Source: Branchiostoma floridae
Taxonomy: Eukaryota > Chordata > Leptocardii > Amphioxiformes > Branchiostomatidae
Assembly: GCF_000003815.2 (NCBI RefSeq)
Contig: NW_023365840.1
Location: forward strand, 1 to 29,129
Length of the DNA stretch: 29,129 nucleotides
Direction: 5' to 3'
Numbering within the stretch: position 1 is the stretch's first letter; each line of letters starts with the position of its first letter. Both the position numbers and the translations under genes were made by a program. Under the pieces are notes generated by a model. That model did no database searches. It was not told the DNA's origin and saw only the letters and a program-made list of their open reading frames with translations. This document shows positions 1 through 8,804 of this stretch, in pieces.

Positions 1-581
1 TCCATAATAGTTAAGACAAGGGTCTAATGAACCATCCTGTCTATCACAATTAGCGCTTAAACCAATGAGAGAATGGCAGTTAGTAATGTAGCCAATGAGA
101 GAGTGTCTGCATGTCTGTCAAATATTTTCATTTCTATGTTTTATTTTCCATTTCTATGTTCTGACAGAGGTAGACAGGGCTTTGGGATCAGCCTACTACA
201 ATATTATTTCTGTACAACCATGTTAGGTACAATTAAGATCAAAGTCAGTTCATGTTGATGAACTACAGACTGTACTTTATATGACACTCTAAAGAACATA
301 CAGTATTTTGCTATGTGAAGACTTAAAGTTTGACTGTACAATAAGAAAATATATATCATATCTGCTAGTATAGCTAAAACTATGCTAATGATTACACAAA
401 TACTGTAAATACAGTCCTGTTTGCTGGGACTTAATTTTGCAATAAAACGGGACTATGGGGTTGTAACAATTCTGTATTACAGTAATAAACTGGAAACGCA
501 TATTCCAAAAATTATGAATTTGCAGTTAAGAGGTTACAGCAAAAAACAAGCATATTAAGATTTCCAGTAGTTTGTCCATAC
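1..581. other. Intronic sequence downstream of last visible TRIP12 exon
   Basis: AT-rich DNA following the splice donor at 576-581 (read on the minus strand), so it should be TRIP12 intron. I looked for the next TRIP12 exon on the minus strand (the stretch after the EQFPVKVHD block) and did not find it. No repeat with clear ends is visible. Short open frames here have no protein-like composition. Confidence 0.5.
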
Positions 582-736
582 CTTCCAGTGGCAGCTCCTC
601 CCCCTGGTAAGTCATGCACTTTGACAGGGAACTGTTCCAGCTGGTTAATACAGCCGTTCAGCTTGGCGACCAGTGGGAACAACGCTGGCTGGTTACTCGG
701 GTCCGCGCTCTTTACAACCATGGTGCCATCTGGAGC
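582..736 (-). CDS. TRIP12: TRIP12 exon (E3 ubiquitin ligase, central region)
   Basis: This exon encodes APDGTMVVKSADPSNQPALF, then PLVAKLNGCINQLEQFPVKV, then HDLPGGGAATG. The core EQFPVKVHD with a following Gly-rich turn is a hallmark of vertebrate TRIP12, where a block of the type [20 protein letters not shown] sits between the helical repeat region and the HECT domain. The acceptor is cttgcag at 737-738 and the donor is gtatgg at 576-581 (minus strand). The exon starts in phase 0 and ends with two bases of a codon. The 155-bp length and the reading frame fit the upstream exon at 1274-1465. TRIP12 attaches ubiquitin in the ubiquitin-fusion-degradation route and in nuclear protein turnover; that role is family knowledge, and no catalytic residue lies in this exon. 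Confidence 0.9.
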
Positions 737-1273
737 CTGCAAGGATGTAAAGATATAGTCAGTATTATGCTTAATATGCTACGTGCAATGTCTCCCAACA
801 TGTGTACTATTGCATCAATGTAAACAAAACAAGCAGAATTACTCAAGCTTTTCATACTTCATGAATACGCTTGGCAGTTAGCTCCATTCTCTAGAGGTGA
901 ATCATAAGTTCAACTGTATATTCTTCAAACATATTGGAAAATTAGAATCAATTCATGAATATAAATGTATGTTTTCCCTCACACTATAGTGGTGCAAACA
1001 ACAAGTGCAATAGCCAAGGATTTGCTTTACATTTGTGGGTTAATACCTAGCCAAAGGCTTAAGATAGTAAATACCAAACACCTAATAAAACGGAACATGT
1101 TGCTTTCGCTGATATGGCAGTTAAACACATGCCACTACTATTATAACAGCCTTTTGCTAATAGTGCTTGCACAATTGTGTGGCCCTAGGGTAATAGACAA
1201 TTAGGTGGTTGCTGAAAAGTGAAGGAAGCGTTTTAACTTTACACTAACAGTGATGCAACTCTTCTGTACTTAC
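737..1273 (-). other. TRIP12 intron
   Basis: Sequence between two TRIP12 exons with a gtaag donor at 1269-1273 and a cttgcag acceptor ending at 737. I see no coding signal and no element with recognisable ends. Confidence 0.75.
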
Positions 1274-1465
1274 GGGGCAGTCCAGGAAAACGTGCAGGAA
1301 CCTCTTGAGTCTGACGATGCGAGTCACGGCGTCGTTCTCGCTCTGACTGGTGAGGTACGCCAGGAGGGATTTCACCAGCCCGCTGTGCTGGATCTCAAAC
1401 GGTGAGACGTCTGAGTCTGTCACAATCCTGCTGATGTCCACCAAGCAGTCAATACCTCTGTCCTT
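1274..1465 (-). CDS. TRIP12: TRIP12 exon (E3 ubiquitin ligase, central region)
   Basis: This 192-bp exon is exactly 64 codons and phase 0 at both ends. It opens [20 protein letters not shown], continues [20 protein letters not shown], and closes [14 protein letters not shown]. Vertebrate TRIP12 has the same order: a CLVEI block, SDVSSFEIQHSG, an LLLYLTSKSEKDAV block, and [10 protein letters not shown]. The acceptor is tgtacag (AG at 1466-1467) and the donor is gtaag at 1269-1273. This is the best-conserved TRIP12 piece in the window and makes the assignment secure. It lies in the helical region before the C-terminal HECT domain, which falls off the left edge of the window. Confidence 0.93.
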
Positions 1466-1762
1466 CTGTACAAACATAGGAGGGAAAACCATTCCACTAT
1501 AAGCAACAAGCTTCAACACAAATGCAAATCCCTGTAATTTTGCCACACTAAAAGACATTGATATGCCTTTAAAATCATGTTAGAAACAATGTGTTGTAGT
1601 AACATAATTAAAGACTTTCACAGCATGTTTGCAGTGTGATGTGATGAGGCCGAAAATTGCGCACTGGAAACGCACAGTAAAAAAATGCAACATGCACTGT
1701 ATCAAATTCTGAAGGATGCATAGACTAGCACCATATATTCCCCTGCAGTAAAAAGCAATTAC

Positions 1763-2261
1763 NNNNNNNNNNNNNNNNNNNNNNNNNNNNNNNNNNNNNN
1801 NNNNNNNNNNNNNNNNNNNNNNNNNNNNNNNNNNNNNNNNNNNNNNNNNNNNNNNNNNNNNNNNNNNNNNNNNNNNNNNNNNNNNNNNNNNNNNNNNNNN
1901 NNNNNNNNNNNNNNNNNNNNNNNNNNNNNNNNNNNNNNNNNNNNNNNNNNNNNNNNNNNNNNNNNNNNNNNNNNNNNNNNNNNNNNNNNNNNNNNNNNNN
2001 NNNNNNNNNNNNNNNNNNNNNNNNNNNNNNNNNNNNNNNNNNNNNNNNNNNNNNNNNNNNNNNNNNNNNNNNNNNNNNNNNNNNNNNNNNNNNNNNNNNN
2101 NNNNNNNNNNNNNNNNNNNNNNNNNNNNNNNNNNNNNNNNNNNNNNNNNNNNNNNNNNNNNNNNNNNNNNNNNNNNNNNNNNNNNNNNNNNNNNNNNNNN
2201 NNNNNNNNNNNNNNNNNNNNNNNNNNNNNNNNNNNNNNNNNNNNNNNNNNNNNNNNNNNNN
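1763..2261. other. Assembly gap (499 N) inside TRIP12
   Basis: A run of 499 N. It cuts the exon at 2262-2351 just after WIKDR. By comparison with vertebrate TRIP12, roughly 40 residues (the stretch after the WIKEQ-like motif, up to the CLVEI-like block) should be encoded in the hidden sequence. The gap probably holds the rest of that exon and perhaps one more. Confidence 0.95.
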
Positions 2262-2351
2262 TCTGTCCTTAATCCACTGTTTAATCTTCTCCCTGTTTGA
2301 AGCCAGACCTTGGTTACTGGAAGAGCGGGGAAGACCGAGACTGGAACCATC
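2262..2351 (-). CDS. TRIP12: TRIP12 exon, partial (cut by gap)
   Basis: This encodes DGSSLGLPRSSSNQGLASNR then EKIKQWIKDR, and runs into the gap. Vertebrate TRIP12 has an NNREKIKGWIKEQ motif at the matching place. The acceptor is ctcttgcag (AG at 2352-2353, minus strand) and the exon opens in phase 0. This agrees with the phase-0 end of the upstream exon at 3039-3169. The donor side is hidden in the N run. Confidence 0.88.
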
Positions 2352-2566
2352 CTGCAAGAGATTGATTACAGCACTGTAAGTTTAATCTTGCATGCAATTT
2401 TTACTTATTTCTAAAACGCTTTTTACATGTTGATATAATTTCTTCATCAAGGACATCTGCAAAAGATCACTCAAACCAGAAATATGCTACAGATATATTA
2501 TCGTAACTTGTGAAATATTTGCACAAGCTCTACATTCAACTTCCACCACAAAGTCATCACAAACAT

Positions 2567-2874
2567 CAGGGCTGGAAAAATCACTTGCATATGCAGGTTA
2601 GTGCAGGTAAAACTGGAGCTGTGCAGGTATTTTTGGTGTCTACCTGCACCTAACCTGCACTGGTCCGTGTACTGGGTTTTAATAGCTGCATCGACGGTTA
2701 CCACCTATTGTACTTAGTTTAAAAGAAAAAAATAGCAAAAGTTCCTCAACAATTTTAGTATTATCCATATTCCTAAATTCAGAGTGGTGCAGGTAAAAGT
2801 TGTCTGGTGCAGGCTATTTTCAATGTTACCTGCACAAGTGCAGGTGTACAAAAAAAAAAGTATTTTGAGCCCCG
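2567..2874. mobile_element. Short TIR element, GTGCAGGTA-motif family (copy 1)
   Basis: A 308-bp element running from CAGGGCTGGAAA to TTTTGAGCCCCG, so its ends are inverted copies of a CAGGGCTCGAAA-type terminus. It is flanked by a 5-bp direct repeat AACAT (2562-2566 and 2875-2879). The sub-terminal parts carry the motif GTGCAGGTA/TACCTGCAC many times in both orientations. No coding capacity. The CAGNG-type end resembles hAT transposons (family knowledge), so a non-autonomous hAT-like element is my inference. It sits in a TRIP12 intron. Relatives lie at 9419-9768 and 18702-19031. Confidence 0.8.
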
Positions 2875-2945
2875 AACATGTTTCAGGAGAGGAACACCTC
2901 GAACATGTTAAGGAACCCACCATGCTTATCGGACAGAGTAGGAGT
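2875..2945 (+). repeat. SINE 3' fragment
   Basis: Matches the 3' part of the SINE at 7590-7880. Both have a TGTTT-GAGAG-ACACCTCG block followed by CATGTTAA and a CCACCA tail. The tRNA-like head is missing here. It starts directly at the target-site repeat of the element at 2567-2874, so the two insertions abut. Confidence 0.55.
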
Positions 2946-3038
2946 GAGTGAATCATATAAATATATTTGGATATGCAGTTTGCCTGGTGTGTTACAACAC
3001 AAGGCAGTTTACCGGGTATACAATACAAACAAACCAAC

Positions 3039-3169
3039 CTTTGGTGCATTCTTGTCTGTGGGTGAGCCTGATGCTCCACTGCTGGTACTACCAGTGCTGC
3101 CACGCCCCCAGCGGGAGGGGTTCAGACTGGCCAGGAAGGACGGCTTGGGGGACGTGCCACCAGTTTTCC
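3039..3169 (-). CDS. TRIP12: TRIP12 exon (Ser/Gly-rich linker with SFLASLNP motif)
   Basis: This encodes KTGGTSPKPSFLASLNPSRW, GRGSTGSTSSGASGSPTDKN and APK. The motif SFLASLNP followed by a WGR triplet is present at the same place in vertebrate TRIP12 (SFLASLNP-KTWGR), just before the NREKIK motif. The acceptor is gttcctccag (AG at 3170-3171). The donor is gttggt at 3033-3038, weak but GT. The exon starts with the last two bases of a Gly codon, whose first base is the final G of the exon at 4121-4314, and it ends in phase 0 to join 2351. A second possible donor further left (CCCG/gtaaac) would break the phase, so I rejected it. The segment is low-complexity and probably disordered. Confidence 0.88.
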
Positions 3170-3383
3170 CTGGAGGAACACAACCAGTCGTTTCAAACAT
3201 ATTAGAAGTTGAGCAAAGTTTGCCAAAGAGGAAAAAGAAATGCTCGAATGATTGTCACCATGTTTGGATTGAAGTCTTGAACCAGTTGTTTTAATATTTT
3301 AATCATATTGGAGGTTGATCAAACACAACTTGGCACAAAGGGAGAAAGTAGTGATGGAATTATTATCACCATGTGTACTAGTA

Positions 3384-3557
3384 CAGTAGAAGCCAGTTAA
3401 TTGCACAATGGATAACTGCACACTTCTGTTAATTGCACGGAATCCCAAAGTCCCGTAGTGATGCGGTCCAGCTGAATAACCTCGCTTTGTTGCACCATCC
3501 AGATAATTGTACAAAATATGCTGGCAAATAGGGAGTGCAATTAAACGGCTTCTACTG
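3384..3557. mobile_element. Tigger/pogo-like MITE with TA target duplication
   Basis: A 174-bp element bounded by CAGTAGAAGCC...AATTGCAC and its inverse GTGCAATT...GGCTTCTACTG. The ends match at 21 of 23 positions and TA dinucleotides lie on both sides (3382-3383 and 3558-3559). CAGT-type ends with TA duplication are typical of the pogo/Tigger branch of Tc1/mariner (family knowledge). No transposase remains. Confidence 0.8.
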
Positions 3558-3572
3558 TAGTACTGCTGTTAA

Positions 3573-3648
3573 TACAGTGTAACCTGCCAAAAAAGACCAC
3601 TTTAACATTACCATCCGGTCTATGTGGACAGATGGTAATGTTAGATAG
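3573..3648. repeat. Left part of an older inverted-repeat element with hairpin
   Basis: The segment opens CAGTGTAACCTGCC, followed by AAAAAAGACCAC. It contains a perfect 13-bp inverted repeat, TAACATTACCATC/GATGGTAATGTTA, around a ~15-bp loop. Similar GACCACC/GGTGGTC inverted blocks appear at about 4030-4062, on the other side of the 3649-3972 insertion. The later element therefore seems to have split this one. Confidence 0.45.
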
Positions 3649-3972
3649 CTGGGATAAACAAGTCCACTAGCCCTATTGTCCAGGGCAAGTGAAAGTGCTG
3701 TTCGGGCAAGTGCATGTCCTACCCCACTTGTCCGATCGGGCAAGTAAGATTTTTCCATTGATTTTAGTGCAATTTTGATATACTTCTTACTTTTTACAGT
3801 CATGACATCAAGCAATTGTCTACAGAGAATTCCATTGCTGGAAGTGAAAATGCATATACTAGTAACAGTGACATTTGAATTTTGGGCAAGTGAAAAATTG
3901 GTTCGGGCAAGTACATTTTTTATGTGCTTGCCCGATAGGACAAGTGGATTTTAGAAAACTTGTTCAACCCTG
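3649..3972. mobile_element. Short TIR element, CGGGCAAGT-motif family
   Basis: A 324-bp element with ends CTGGGATAAACAAGT and (inverse of the right end) CAGGGTTGAACAAGT. It is flanked by the 5-bp direct repeat GATAG (3644-3648 and 3973-3977). The sub-terminal regions hold CGGGCAAGT/ACTTGCCCG-type motifs at least eight times in both orientations. The build is the same as the GTGCAGGTA and GGGTGCACC families, but with a different motif. Non-autonomous, hAT-like by inference. Confidence 0.75.
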
Positions 3973-4120
3973 GATAGGAATCTTAATGAGAATTCTACAT
4001 GCTTGTGTCAATGGGAAAATTTATCTAAGGGACCACCAAAACCTGACACAGTGGTGGTCACTTGTACACTTTTGTCTGTATCAGGTGATATACTTTAATA
4101 CAAACATATTATTGTCTCAC

Positions 4121-4314
4121 CTGGTCCAGAGGAGCCCTTCCCTTTTGCTCCAGTGCCTTTCCCGAAACCTTTGGCTCCTGAAGATCGCGTGAAGACATCC
4201 AGAGCTTCAGCCACTGGGCTGGAAGGCTCCTCGGCAGAAGGAGAATATCTTCTTCTGGCGCTTCTTGTCTTAGGGATGGGACCTGACTTTCTCTTCATGG
4301 CATCACTGAGTCTC
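4121..4314 (-). CDS. TRIP12: TRIP12 exon (basic, Ser-rich RLSDAMKRK segment)
   Basis: This is the most 5' TRIP12 exon visible. It opens RLSDAMKRKSGPIPKTRSAR and closes AKGFGKGTGAKGKGSSGPG. Vertebrate TRIP12 has GRLSDVLKRKRLPKRG at this point, directly ahead of SFLASLNP, so order and content agree. The acceptor is ttgaacag (AG at 4315-4316) and the donor is GTGAGAC at 4114-4120. The first base completes a codon from an upstream exon that I cannot find. The last base starts the Gly codon finished at 3169. The composition (K/R/S/G-rich) suggests a disordered, possibly nuclear-localising linker. Confidence 0.87.
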
Positions 4315-4486
4315 CTGTTCAATATCAAAACAGATATGTGTTAAACATGCAAGTAATACAATATCTAAAGACAATGCAATCTCTACAACTGTATAAAATA
4401 CAGAGATTACTTTCAGAAATTTCATGTGACATCAATGTTATAGAATGAACTGGCAGAACAGTCAAAACCAATATGTTTTTACACTT

Positions 4487-4811
4487 CAGGGCTCGAAATA
4501 CTGGGTGCATGTGCACCCAGGTGCACCCAAAATTGGAGCTGTGCACTCAATTTGTTTCAGTGGGTGCACAGGGTGCACCCAAATATTTTCTTAGGTTTAT
4601 GTATGTAAAAGTATCAAAGTACATTAGCATGCATCAGATTCTTGACATCTAAGTGTTAGAAAGATAATAAAAATGTCTGCCATGGTACTTGTTTAAGAAT
4701 TTGATAGCTTGTAACTACAATTTATTATTAGGTTATTACTTAGATGTAAGTGGTGCACCCAAATTTTTTTTGGTGCACCCAATTTATCAAGCTGGGTGCA
4801 CTAGTGCACCT
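4487..4811. mobile_element. Short TIR element, GGGTGCACC-motif family (copy 1, cut by gap)
   Basis: Starts CAGGGCTCGAAATACTGGG and carries GGGTGCACC/GGTGCACCC motifs near both ends, with an AT-rich unique centre. It is the reverse complement of the complete copy at 6836-7154, and its last bases run into the gap at 4812. It therefore lacks only about ten bases or a few tens of bases. Confidence 0.78.
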
Positions 4812-5217
4812 NNNNNNNNNNNNNNNNNNNNNNNNNNNNNNNNNNNNNNNNNNNNNNNNNNNNNNNNNNNNNNNNNNNNNNNNNNNNNNNNNNNNNNNNN
4901 NNNNNNNNNNNNNNNNNNNNNNNNNNNNNNNNNNNNNNNNNNNNNNNNNNNNNNNNNNNNNNNNNNNNNNNNNNNNNNNNNNNNNNNNNNNNNNNNNNNN
5001 NNNNNNNNNNNNNNNNNNNNNNNNNNNNNNNNNNNNNNNNNNNNNNNNNNNNNNNNNNNNNNNNNNNNNNNNNNNNNNNNNNNNNNNNNNNNNNNNNNNN
5101 NNNNNNNNNNNNNNNNNNNNNNNNNNNNNNNNNNNNNNNNNNNNNNNNNNNNNNNNNNNNNNNNNNNNNNNNNNNNNNNNNNNNNNNNNNNNNNNNNNNN
5201 NNNNNNNNNNNNNNNNN
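4812..5217. other. Assembly gap (406 N)
   Basis: A run of 406 N between a truncated transposon and the near-identical inverted segment at 5226-5458. The expected 5' exons of TRIP12 should lie on this side but are not found beyond the gap, so the join deserves suspicion. Confidence 0.95.
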
Positions 5218-5225
5218 ACCCCATT

Positions 5226-5458
5226 CTGTTGTCATTAGCGTTTCTTGTCGTTAAAAATGGGAAATTATTAGGCGATAGTGTCGGGTATAGATTACGATCC
5301 AATGTTCCAGATCGCTGTCATTAACGAGAGTTGTCGGTGGTAGACTAAGAGGGAGCTGCCGCGCAATGCCGCGCAATGCGTGATGGGAGTCGAGCAGACC
5401 AGCTGATCAGCATGATCAAAATGGCGGCCTTTTCGTAGCGATAGCCCGGTATCCAGCC
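5226..5458 (+). repeat. 233-bp inverted duplicate, promoter-like (copy 1)
   Basis: Identical to the reverse complement of 21199-21431 except for one base (a G/T difference in the TGTCGxTGGTAG stretch), with no indel. It contains a direct duplication GCCGCGCAAT at 5358-5377 and a YY1-like AAAATGGCGGCC near 5418. It ends in TAGCCCGGTATCCAGCC, the terminus of a small inverted-repeat element family. Copy 1 lies about 110-340 bp upstream of the candidate ATG at 5567, so it may act as promoter and 5' UTR. It is a repeat by evidence and a promoter only by inference. Confidence 0.85.
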
Positions 5459-5566
5459 TGGCGTCCATCCCTGGCGTTATCCGGTCGGCAGTCGAACGGA
5501 CTTCCCTGGAAAGAAGGTTCTTTGTCCAAAGGTAAAGTATACTACTAGTAAGGCGGTTTTCAGACC

Positions 5567-5625
5567 ATGGCTAAAATGTTCCTTTGTTCTACCGGGATCA
5601 GAGTAACCAGACCAGTTATAACGAG
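5567..5625 (+). CDS. Candidate first coding exon, small possibly mitochondrial protein
   Basis: An ATG in strong context (gaccATGG) opens MAKMFLCSTGIRVTRPVIT plus two bases of an Arg codon. The donor is AG/gtattt at 5626. The peptide is basic, hydroxylated and free of acidic residues, like a mitochondrial presequence. Joined to 7917-7972 it reads on in frame (AG+G = Arg). I do not recognise the protein. The model rests on phase agreement and splice signals, not on homology, and the donor is weak. Confidence 0.35.
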
Positions 5626-6835
5626 GTATTTGACAAAATTTGTCTTGCATGCTTCAATATTCAGTTTAATTTAGTAGACTTCTTGATGCAGGCCACTCAA
5701 AATGCTGAGGAGACCTTTTCAAGTAACAAGTAAGTAAGTTAAGGCACTGAAGTTAGATATTTGCTTGGCTCTCTGGTCCACATATTGAGATATTTTCCCA
5801 GTTTATGCATATGGCTAAGTAGTGCTTTAGGGGGTTCCAAGAAAAGATGGGCTAGGCTTAGGCAGTGCAGGCTACCTCGGCAGGTACTAGCAACCTCCCC
5901 ATTTTATAGGGCTTTTTCAGTCACATAATCCTCCCCCTAGCAACTAAACGGCCACCATATCGCAAGTGAAGTCTGCCATTTTGGTGTACCAGCTGCAGAT
6001 TCAGCCCTCCTATGTAGTGAGGCCCTACTGCAACTCTCCATAAAAATTGTAAATATTTCCCAAAACAATGCACAATTTACCTTCAAAAAATTTAGTTTCA
6101 TAATCGCAGTGTTTTGCCTTGTGGTGGGATGTTGGTTCTGCACCGGCAAAGCGCACACAAATTGGGTAACAGTAAGATTTGTTCTGCGATTCTCCAACAA
6201 AGCTGGAACAAACAAAGGGAAACACTATTGTGATGACTCAGGGATGATATTTTATTTCTGCAATATGAAGAGCAGATCTAACTGTGTGTAGTACACATTT
6301 CGTATCAAGACAAGGCAGCAAGCGATGGGCTAGTTTCAATGTCCACTGGGTACCCACTTCCGGTGATAGTTAGTGATTAACTCTAGTAGCAGGAAGAGCA
6401 TATCCCCTAGTTCTCTGATGAATTTCTATGGAACAAAAAGAAGACTACATGATGCTGACTGTGCACTCAAAATGGTCCTATCTTGACACATGCTAGGTCA
6501 GGGATAGAGAGGGCTGTTGTGAAAATAATGCTGCTATCTTGCTACCGATAGCAAAGGATGTCCAGAATGATTGTTAGATCCTTGTCAGCTGTTGTTTCTG
6601 TCATAGCCTGCATGAAAATTTTCACCGCTCCACACCTACACTGTATGTACCCCTTGACCTCTGCATGGGTCGTTGGAGCACCATGACTGTTCCGTTGAAA
6701 ATTCTACGGCATTGAAATTGCACAATGGCCTACAACAAATGTGACTGCGCCATTACCAAAATCAAGCGCCAGTTGAAAACAGTACCCTTTCTATTATTCT
6801 CAAGGTTAATTAGGTGGGTATCAGTACAGGGATTG
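5626..6835. other. Non-coding stretch, no identified feature
   Basis: Would be the first intron of the candidate gene at 5567. No TRIP12 exon, no RNA gene and no element with definable ends was found. The open frames around 5937-6291 on both strands overlap one another and look like chance. Confidence 0.5.
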
Positions 6836-7154
6836 CAGGGCTCGAAATTCATTTTTGGGATTAGGTGCACTAGTGCACCCAGCTTAAAAAATTGGGTGCA
6901 CCAAAAAAATTTTGGGTGCACCAGTTGAATTTAAGTAATAACCTAATAATAAAACTTAGTTACAAGCTATCAAATTCTTAAACAAGTACCATGACAGACA
7001 TTTTTATTATCTTTCTAACACTTAGATTTCAAGAATATGATGTATACTTTGATATCTTTACATACATGAACCTAAGAAATACAAATGTATTTGGGTGCAC
7101 AGCTCCAATTTTGGGTGCACCTGGGTGCACATGCACCCAGTATTTCGAGCCCTG
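6836..7154. mobile_element. Short TIR element, GGGTGCACC-motif family (copy 2, complete)
   Basis: A 319-bp element from CAGGGCTCGAAATT to ATTTCGAGCCCTG. The flanks GATTG (6831-6835) and GACTG (7155-7159) could be a 5-bp target duplication with one change. The sub-terminal GGGTGCACC motifs occur at least eight times in both orientations. Inverted relative to the copy at 4487-4811 and close in sequence to it. No coding capacity. Confidence 0.82.
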
Positions 7155-7589
7155 GACTGTCACAAAATTCTTGTATCACCGGGCAGGACAAACTGACAGG
7201 AAAGAGATCAGTTATTCGTCTTATTCTGTCTTTTAAATTTAAGGGAGATAGTTTGCTGAGTTCGCTAATATTAAACAGTCACCCAGCCATGCCAAAGGAG
7301 AAAAAAGGAAGTATGATGAAACAAAATTCACCGATGAATGTTACGCCTTCGTTTTCTATCTGCCTATTAGTTGTTGATAATGAAAATAACTTAAATGTTC
7401 TTCCATTGTACAATTTGAACATACACATAATACAGATGGTAACTTGCAACACAGAGACCTCTACACATACTAGTACACATGTCTTGCTCTCCAAAATATG
7501 ATATGGCGCTACTGTACTACTATAGTAGGTCCGGACTTGAACCTGATCCTATGAACTGTGGTGTCAACCTGACCTTGGTGTCATATTGG
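7155..7589. other. Non-coding stretch, no identified feature
   Basis: AT-rich sequence between a transposon and a SINE. No supported exon or RNA gene. Overlapping open frames on both strands around 7279-7501 lack splice support. Confidence 0.45.
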
Positions 7590-7880
7590 CATAACAATTA
7601 CTACTTAGGATGTTTGACCCAGAACCCAGAGGTCCTGGGTTTGAATCCCCATGACATCATGAGTGACATGCCACTGATATTGTGCCCATTGGAAAGGCAC
7701 TAGACATTACTTTCCTCACTTCACTTAGGTGGAAACTGGTACCTACATGTAACTGTGGTACATCCCTTTGATCATGATAGGAATCCGATGTTAAAACTTA
7801 AATGGTGGCCCAGTGTTTGAAGAGAGAGACACCTCGGTCATGTTAAAGAGTCCACCACACAGAGTAGTACCACTACTACT
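7590..7880 (+). mobile_element. tRNA-derived SINE, degraded
   Basis: Contains a Pol III B-box-like GGTTTGAATCC at 7638-7648. This is followed by the GTGCCCATTGGAAAGGCACT, TTTCCTCACTTCACT and ACTGGTACCTACATGT blocks and the GTTAAAGAGTCCACCACAC tail. These blocks, in this order, are typical of SINEs common in marine deuterostomes and molluscs (from general memory). The A box is too decayed to call. A fragment of the 3' part recurs at 2875-2945. Confidence 0.65.
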
Positions 7881-7916
7881 AGTAATTTATGGCATATACA
7901 TGTATTTATCTTGTAG

Positions 7917-7972
7917 GGTCATCTCTTCAGTTTTCGAGAAGCTGATTTCCAAGGGAGCCCTTCAAATTAACA
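7917..7972 (+). CDS. Candidate internal exon of the small gene
   Basis: After the acceptor tttatcttgtag the frame reads (R)VISSVFEKLISKGALQIN and stops at the donor A/gtaatc. It enters in phase 2, matching the end of 5567-5625, and leaves with one base, matching the start of 9265-9326. The 56-bp exon has protein-like composition amid repeats. It begins 36 bp after a SINE tail, so exonisation of repeat-adjacent DNA is an alternative. Confidence 0.35.
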
Positions 7973-8804
7973 GTAATCATATACTGTATAATACATGACA
8001 TAAATGAAATACAATACTGCATACTCTGTATCTCTCTTTATTTCTTAAATTCTATCTCCCCCTCCCCCTCTTCACTATTACATTTATCTGTCCTCAAAAC
8101 TTGCAAGAAATTCTGAACAGTGTGTTTAAATTGTGGAATGGCTCAAACTTAAAATGATAGATCAGCCATGTCAGTGTCAGCAGCAACATTGAAGTTGGGT
8201 TCAAAGCAATGTAGCGACTAGCACATCAGTGTGCCACATTAGTCTACTGTACCAGTTTGAAAGTGCAACTCATTGTGGTACACAATAACTGCTTCCATCT
8301 TTCTATTTTATATTATTTGGTGTTGCTCAAGTCAATGCAACGCTAGTGTAGGCCACCTCTAGAAACTGAACTAAGGCCATGTTCATATGTAGATTACATC
8401 CTATGGGAACCCATTTTGGCCAAAAAATTGGTCTTCATTATGAAATCTAAGTGGCCAGGAAGGTTAGGCAAATGACCAGATATTGAGTATTGAATATAGA
8501 ACAATAGAAATTATTTTTGTTATTTGAGTCTAATTTTGACATCTTCTTTGTCCATGGAATTGATGTTGGCATACTGAAACATTAGCATAGTATATTTAGA
8601 ATGTTTTTTTTTTTTTGCAATTTACCTCATATTTGCAGCAGCTTTGTACGGTTTACATCATGGTTGAAATTTTTTTTTTTAATGGTGGAAAATTGACTTT
8701 TGTATAATACCACAATGTACTAAAGTTGATTGATTCTATGATTGCATGTGGTGAGAAGGAATATTGAAGTAGTGTCAGAACAGTCATAGCTGTAACTTCC
8801 TTGT
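7973..8804. other. Non-coding stretch with two T runs
   Basis: Intron of the candidate gene, or intergenic. It includes T13 at 8604-8616 and T11 at 8670-8680. No exon or mobile element with clear ends was seen. Confidence 0.5.

Larger units (their letters stand above)
3170..4120 (-). other. TRIP12 intron packed with small transposons
   Basis: Intron between two TRIP12 exons. It holds a 174-bp Tigger/pogo-like element (3384-3557), a hairpin-bearing older element that starts near 3573, and a 324-bp element inserted into it (3649-3972). No coding signal of its own. Confidence 0.7.

Noticed and set aside
73-258. Open frame MAVSNVANERVSACL...
   Set aside because: Short, plus strand within what should be TRIP12 intron, no splice support or protein-like pattern.
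614-823. Plus-strand open frame over a TRIP12 exon
   Set aside because: It is the shadow of the minus-strand exon 582-736, whose splice sites and homology are clear.
2878-3294. Plus-strand open frame of 138 codons
   Set aside because: Overlaps the TRIP12 exon 3039-3169 and a SINE fragment. Its composition follows from those.
4689-5324. Long open frames across the N runs
   Set aside because: Their length comes from undefined bases read as open codons. The real sequence on each side is repeat.
7600-7660. tRNA gene
   Set aside because: Only the B box is convincing; the A box and cloverleaf are absent and SINE body follows.
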